NCBI GenBank assembly: GCA_025350695.1
Contig: JANXXI010000211.1
Coordinates: forward strand, 1-64,000
Length of the DNA stretch: 64,000 bases
Direction of reading: 5' to 3'
Source of the DNA: Acidobacteriota bacterium
Lineage (GTDB): Bacteria > Acidobacteriota > Terriglobia > Bryobacterales > Bryobacteraceae
In this document: positions 62,604-64,000 of the stretch, piece by piece
Position numbering within the stretch: position 1 is the first letter of the stretch
How the letters are laid out: the number at the start of each line of letters is the position of its first letter
Translations under genes and position numbers: made by a program
The notes under the pieces: model-generated
Seen by the model: only the letters and a program-made list of their open reading frames with translations
Told to the model about the DNA's origin: nothing
Database searches by the model: none

Positions 62604-62793
62604 TAATGAAATCAATCAGATCGCGGGCACCGAGGAATACTTTATTTGGCTCCCCATCGTGGATGCATTTCGAACTCACGCAGGCCAATTGGCACTGTGA
62701 TCGAACCAGTCAACGCCTAATGTTTTCAAGATGATCGGTGTCAACACCTGTTCATGCCGGGCACCCAGTCTGGACACATCTCGAACTCGCCAA
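62604..62793 (+). repeat. Complex repeat, copy B
   Basis: Preamble TCAATCAGATCGCG at 62612-62625, left arm from 62648 (GGCTCCCCAT), middle box TCGAACCAGTCAA at 62701-62713, tetraloop-type hairpin GGTG-TCAA-CACC at 62737-62748, right arm from 62759 (GGGCACCCAGTCTGGACAC). Arm spacing is 111 bp. It lies between the protease and ankyrin genes. Confidence 0.8.
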
Positions 62794-62885
62794 GGGAACC
62801 CCGGATAAGGTTTCGGATGGTGCGTTATAAGGGAGTACGCGTAGATTCCAGCGCCCGGCGCACTTGTTTGCTGGTGCATAATATA

Positions 62886-63653
62886 ATGGCGAAGGAGCAC
62901 ATCGACGCCATGGAAATACGAGCTACGGAACCGCTTGCCCAAGCATTGACGAGTGCGATTCACACAGGAGATGTCAAGGCGTTGAGGCAATTGCTGGACG
63001 GCGACCCTCTGATTTCCAAGGTGGGCATCGTCGACCCAAAGGGGGCCAGCCGCTCACTGCTCCACATTGCGGTCGATTGGCCCGGTCACTTCCCCCGAGT
63101 ATCGCAGACCATCCGGCTGCTCATTGACCGGGGCGCGGACCCCGATGCCCCAATGGTGGGTGGTAACGCCCCGGAAACGCCTCTCCACGGGGCCGCGAGT
63201 AGCAATGACGTGGATGCTCTCGACGCGCTGCTTGATGGCGGCGCCAATATCGAAAGCCCGGGGGCCATTTTCACGAACGGCACTGCCATGTCCGACGCCG
63301 TCATCTTCGCACAGTGGAACGCAGCACGCCGTTTACTTGATCGGGGGGCGAAAACTACTTTCACGGAATCGGCGGGCCTCGGCCTGCTGGATCGTTTGGC
63401 CACCTACTTCGAACAAGAGCCCAAGCCAGCGGGCGACCAAATCACCGCAGCACTCTGGCACGCCTGCCGGGGTGGCCAGTTGCACACCGCCCAGTATCTG
63501 ACCGGGAAAGGCGCAAACATAAACTGGGTCGGCTGGGACAAGATCGCGCCGCTCGATGGCGCGCAACAAAGCGGCAATCAAGACCTTGTCACGTGGCTTC
63601 GGAATCAGGAAGCGAAACCGGCACGCGAACTGGCGGACCAGGAGTGTTCGTGA
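62886..63653 (+). CDS. Ankyrin-repeat protein
   Basis: 255 residues from ATG 62886; the next in-frame ATG, 62910, lies 12 bases after AAGGAG and is equally possible. Ankyrin units are seen as SLLHIAVDWPGHFPRVSQTI, the TPLHGAASSNDVDALDALLD unit, GTAMSDAVIFAQWNAARRLLD and TAALWHACRGGQLHTAQYL, about five in all. No signal peptide, so it is cytoplasmic. Ankyrin proteins mediate binding, and the partner is unknown. It is alone between repeat copies B and C, in the orientation of the repeats. Confidence 0.85.
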   Translation: MAKEHIDAMEIRATEPLAQALTSAIHTGDVKALRQLLDGDPLISKVGIVDPKGASRSLLHIAVDWPGHFPRVSQTIRLLIDRGADPDAPMVGGNAPETPLHGAASSNDVDALDALLDGGANIESPGAIFTNGTAMSDAVIFAQWNAARRLLDRGAKTTFTESAGLGLLDRLATYFEQEPKPAGDQITAALWHACRGGQLHTAQYLTGKGANINWVGWDKIAPLDGAQQSGNQDLVTWLRNQEAKPARELADQECS

Positions 63654-63782
63654 CTCACGAAACCGCTACCCGCCGGCCGAGTGATGCTCGTTGCTGAAGC
63701 TCTTTAACCGAACTGCCGGTTCGAGTCCATGCTGGAGTAGCCGTTCTACCGGTAAGAATTCCTAGGAAGTCTTCAAAGGAGC

Positions 63783-63980
63783 GCAACGGAGTCAATCAGA
63801 TAGCGCGATTTTCAGGAAGTGATAATTGGCTCCCCATACTGGATGCATTGAGAACCTTCGCAGCATAAATCCCCCCTTGCTCGAACCAAGACAAACCTCT
63901 CTCCAACTGAGAGTTACGGCGAAAGCCGAGAAGCGAATCCAAGATGGGCACCCAGTCAGGACACGTCTCGAACTCGCCGG
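63783..63980 (+). repeat. Complex repeat, copy C
   Basis: Preamble CAACGGAG at 63784-63791 and TCAATCAGATAGCG at 63792-63805, left arm from 63828 (GGCTCCCCATACTGGATGC), middle box CTCGAACCAAGACAA at 63880-63894, hairpins CTCTC/GAGAG (63899-63913) and CGGC-GAAA-GCCG (63917-63928), right arm from 63946 (GGGCACCCAGTC). Arm spacing is 118 bp. The window ends 20 bp further on. Confidence 0.8.
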
Positions 63981-64000
63981 AGGACTCCCGCAACGTTTGG

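Noticed and set aside
63703-63735. A tRNA-like T-loop (GGTTCGAGTCC) at 63719
   Set aside because: The flanking bases do not form a 5-bp T-stem (GCCGG against CCATG), and no acceptor or anticodon arms are found upstream.

Overview
ORGANISM. The window looks like a chromosomal segment of a soil-type acidobacterium of the Solibacter/Bryobacter group. This is inferred from gene content, with no marker gene to prove it. The grounds are paired DUF1549/DUF1553 cytochrome and DUF1501 proteins, many twin-arginine Gfo/Idh/MocA and sulfatase-type proteins, a bacillithiol synthase (bshC), very large flagellins, and moderately GC-rich DNA. No rRNA or tRNA gene was recognised. LAYOUT. (1) 1-1.9 kb: a Uma2-like nuclease, a membrane acyltransferase-like protein and a gene remnant. 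(2) 2-10 kb: a motility island with a strongly structured intergenic region, two tandem flagellins of about 795 residues, a TPR protein, fliD and a small gene behind it. (3) 10-20 kb: a SIS isomerase, an FG-GAP protein, a DJ-1/PfpI protein, an esterase, bshC, an HpaI-type aldolase, an IS3 transposase remnant, a dehydrogenase pair and pyrD-ridA. (4) 20-33 kb: a hybrid histidine kinase, then carbohydrate-related genes (glycosidase-like protein, DegT aminotransferase, esterase, sulfatase, GH88/105-type hydrolase, sugar ABC transporter) and dnaB. (5) 33.7-40.2 kb: a tetR-adaptor-RND efflux operon whose RND pump is fused to its TolC channel in one 1567-residue chain. (6) 40-49 kb: an exopolysaccharide glycosyltransferase, a pyrE-like gene, a MazEF-type module, a PSD1/DUF1501 pair, an esterase-propeller fusion and a broken RHH antitoxin gene. 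(7) 49-60 kb: a YjhG/YagF dehydratase, an amino-acid permease, a frameshifted DUF2959 gene, two Tat-exported Gfo/Idh/MocA proteins, a group II decarboxylase, and an ECF sigma / anti-sigma / CpxP-like module. (8) 60-64 kb: an accessory tail. HIGHLIGHTS. The accessory tail holds three copies of a complex repeat of about 190 bp at 60.8, 62.6 and 63.8 kb, all in one orientation. They separate two single-gene segments, a QExxH matrixin-like protease and an ankyrin-repeat protein, and IS3 debris lies at the left edge. The layout resembles a gene-cassette array or an expanding repeat family, and I do not recognise the repeat. The other strong observations are the RND-TolC fusion and the 200-nt structured intergenic region upstream of the flagellins, which is closed by an 8-bp long-range helix. 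HOW THE GENES WORK TOGETHER. The tetR operon is a self-contained tripartite efflux system, probably autoregulated through tandem operator repeats. The 22-32 kb genes suggest use of sulfated or acidic polysaccharides: desulfation, deacylation, unsaturated-uronide hydrolysis, sugar uptake and oxidation. The sigma module fits envelope-stress sensing. The flagellin and fliD genes make the filament and its cap.
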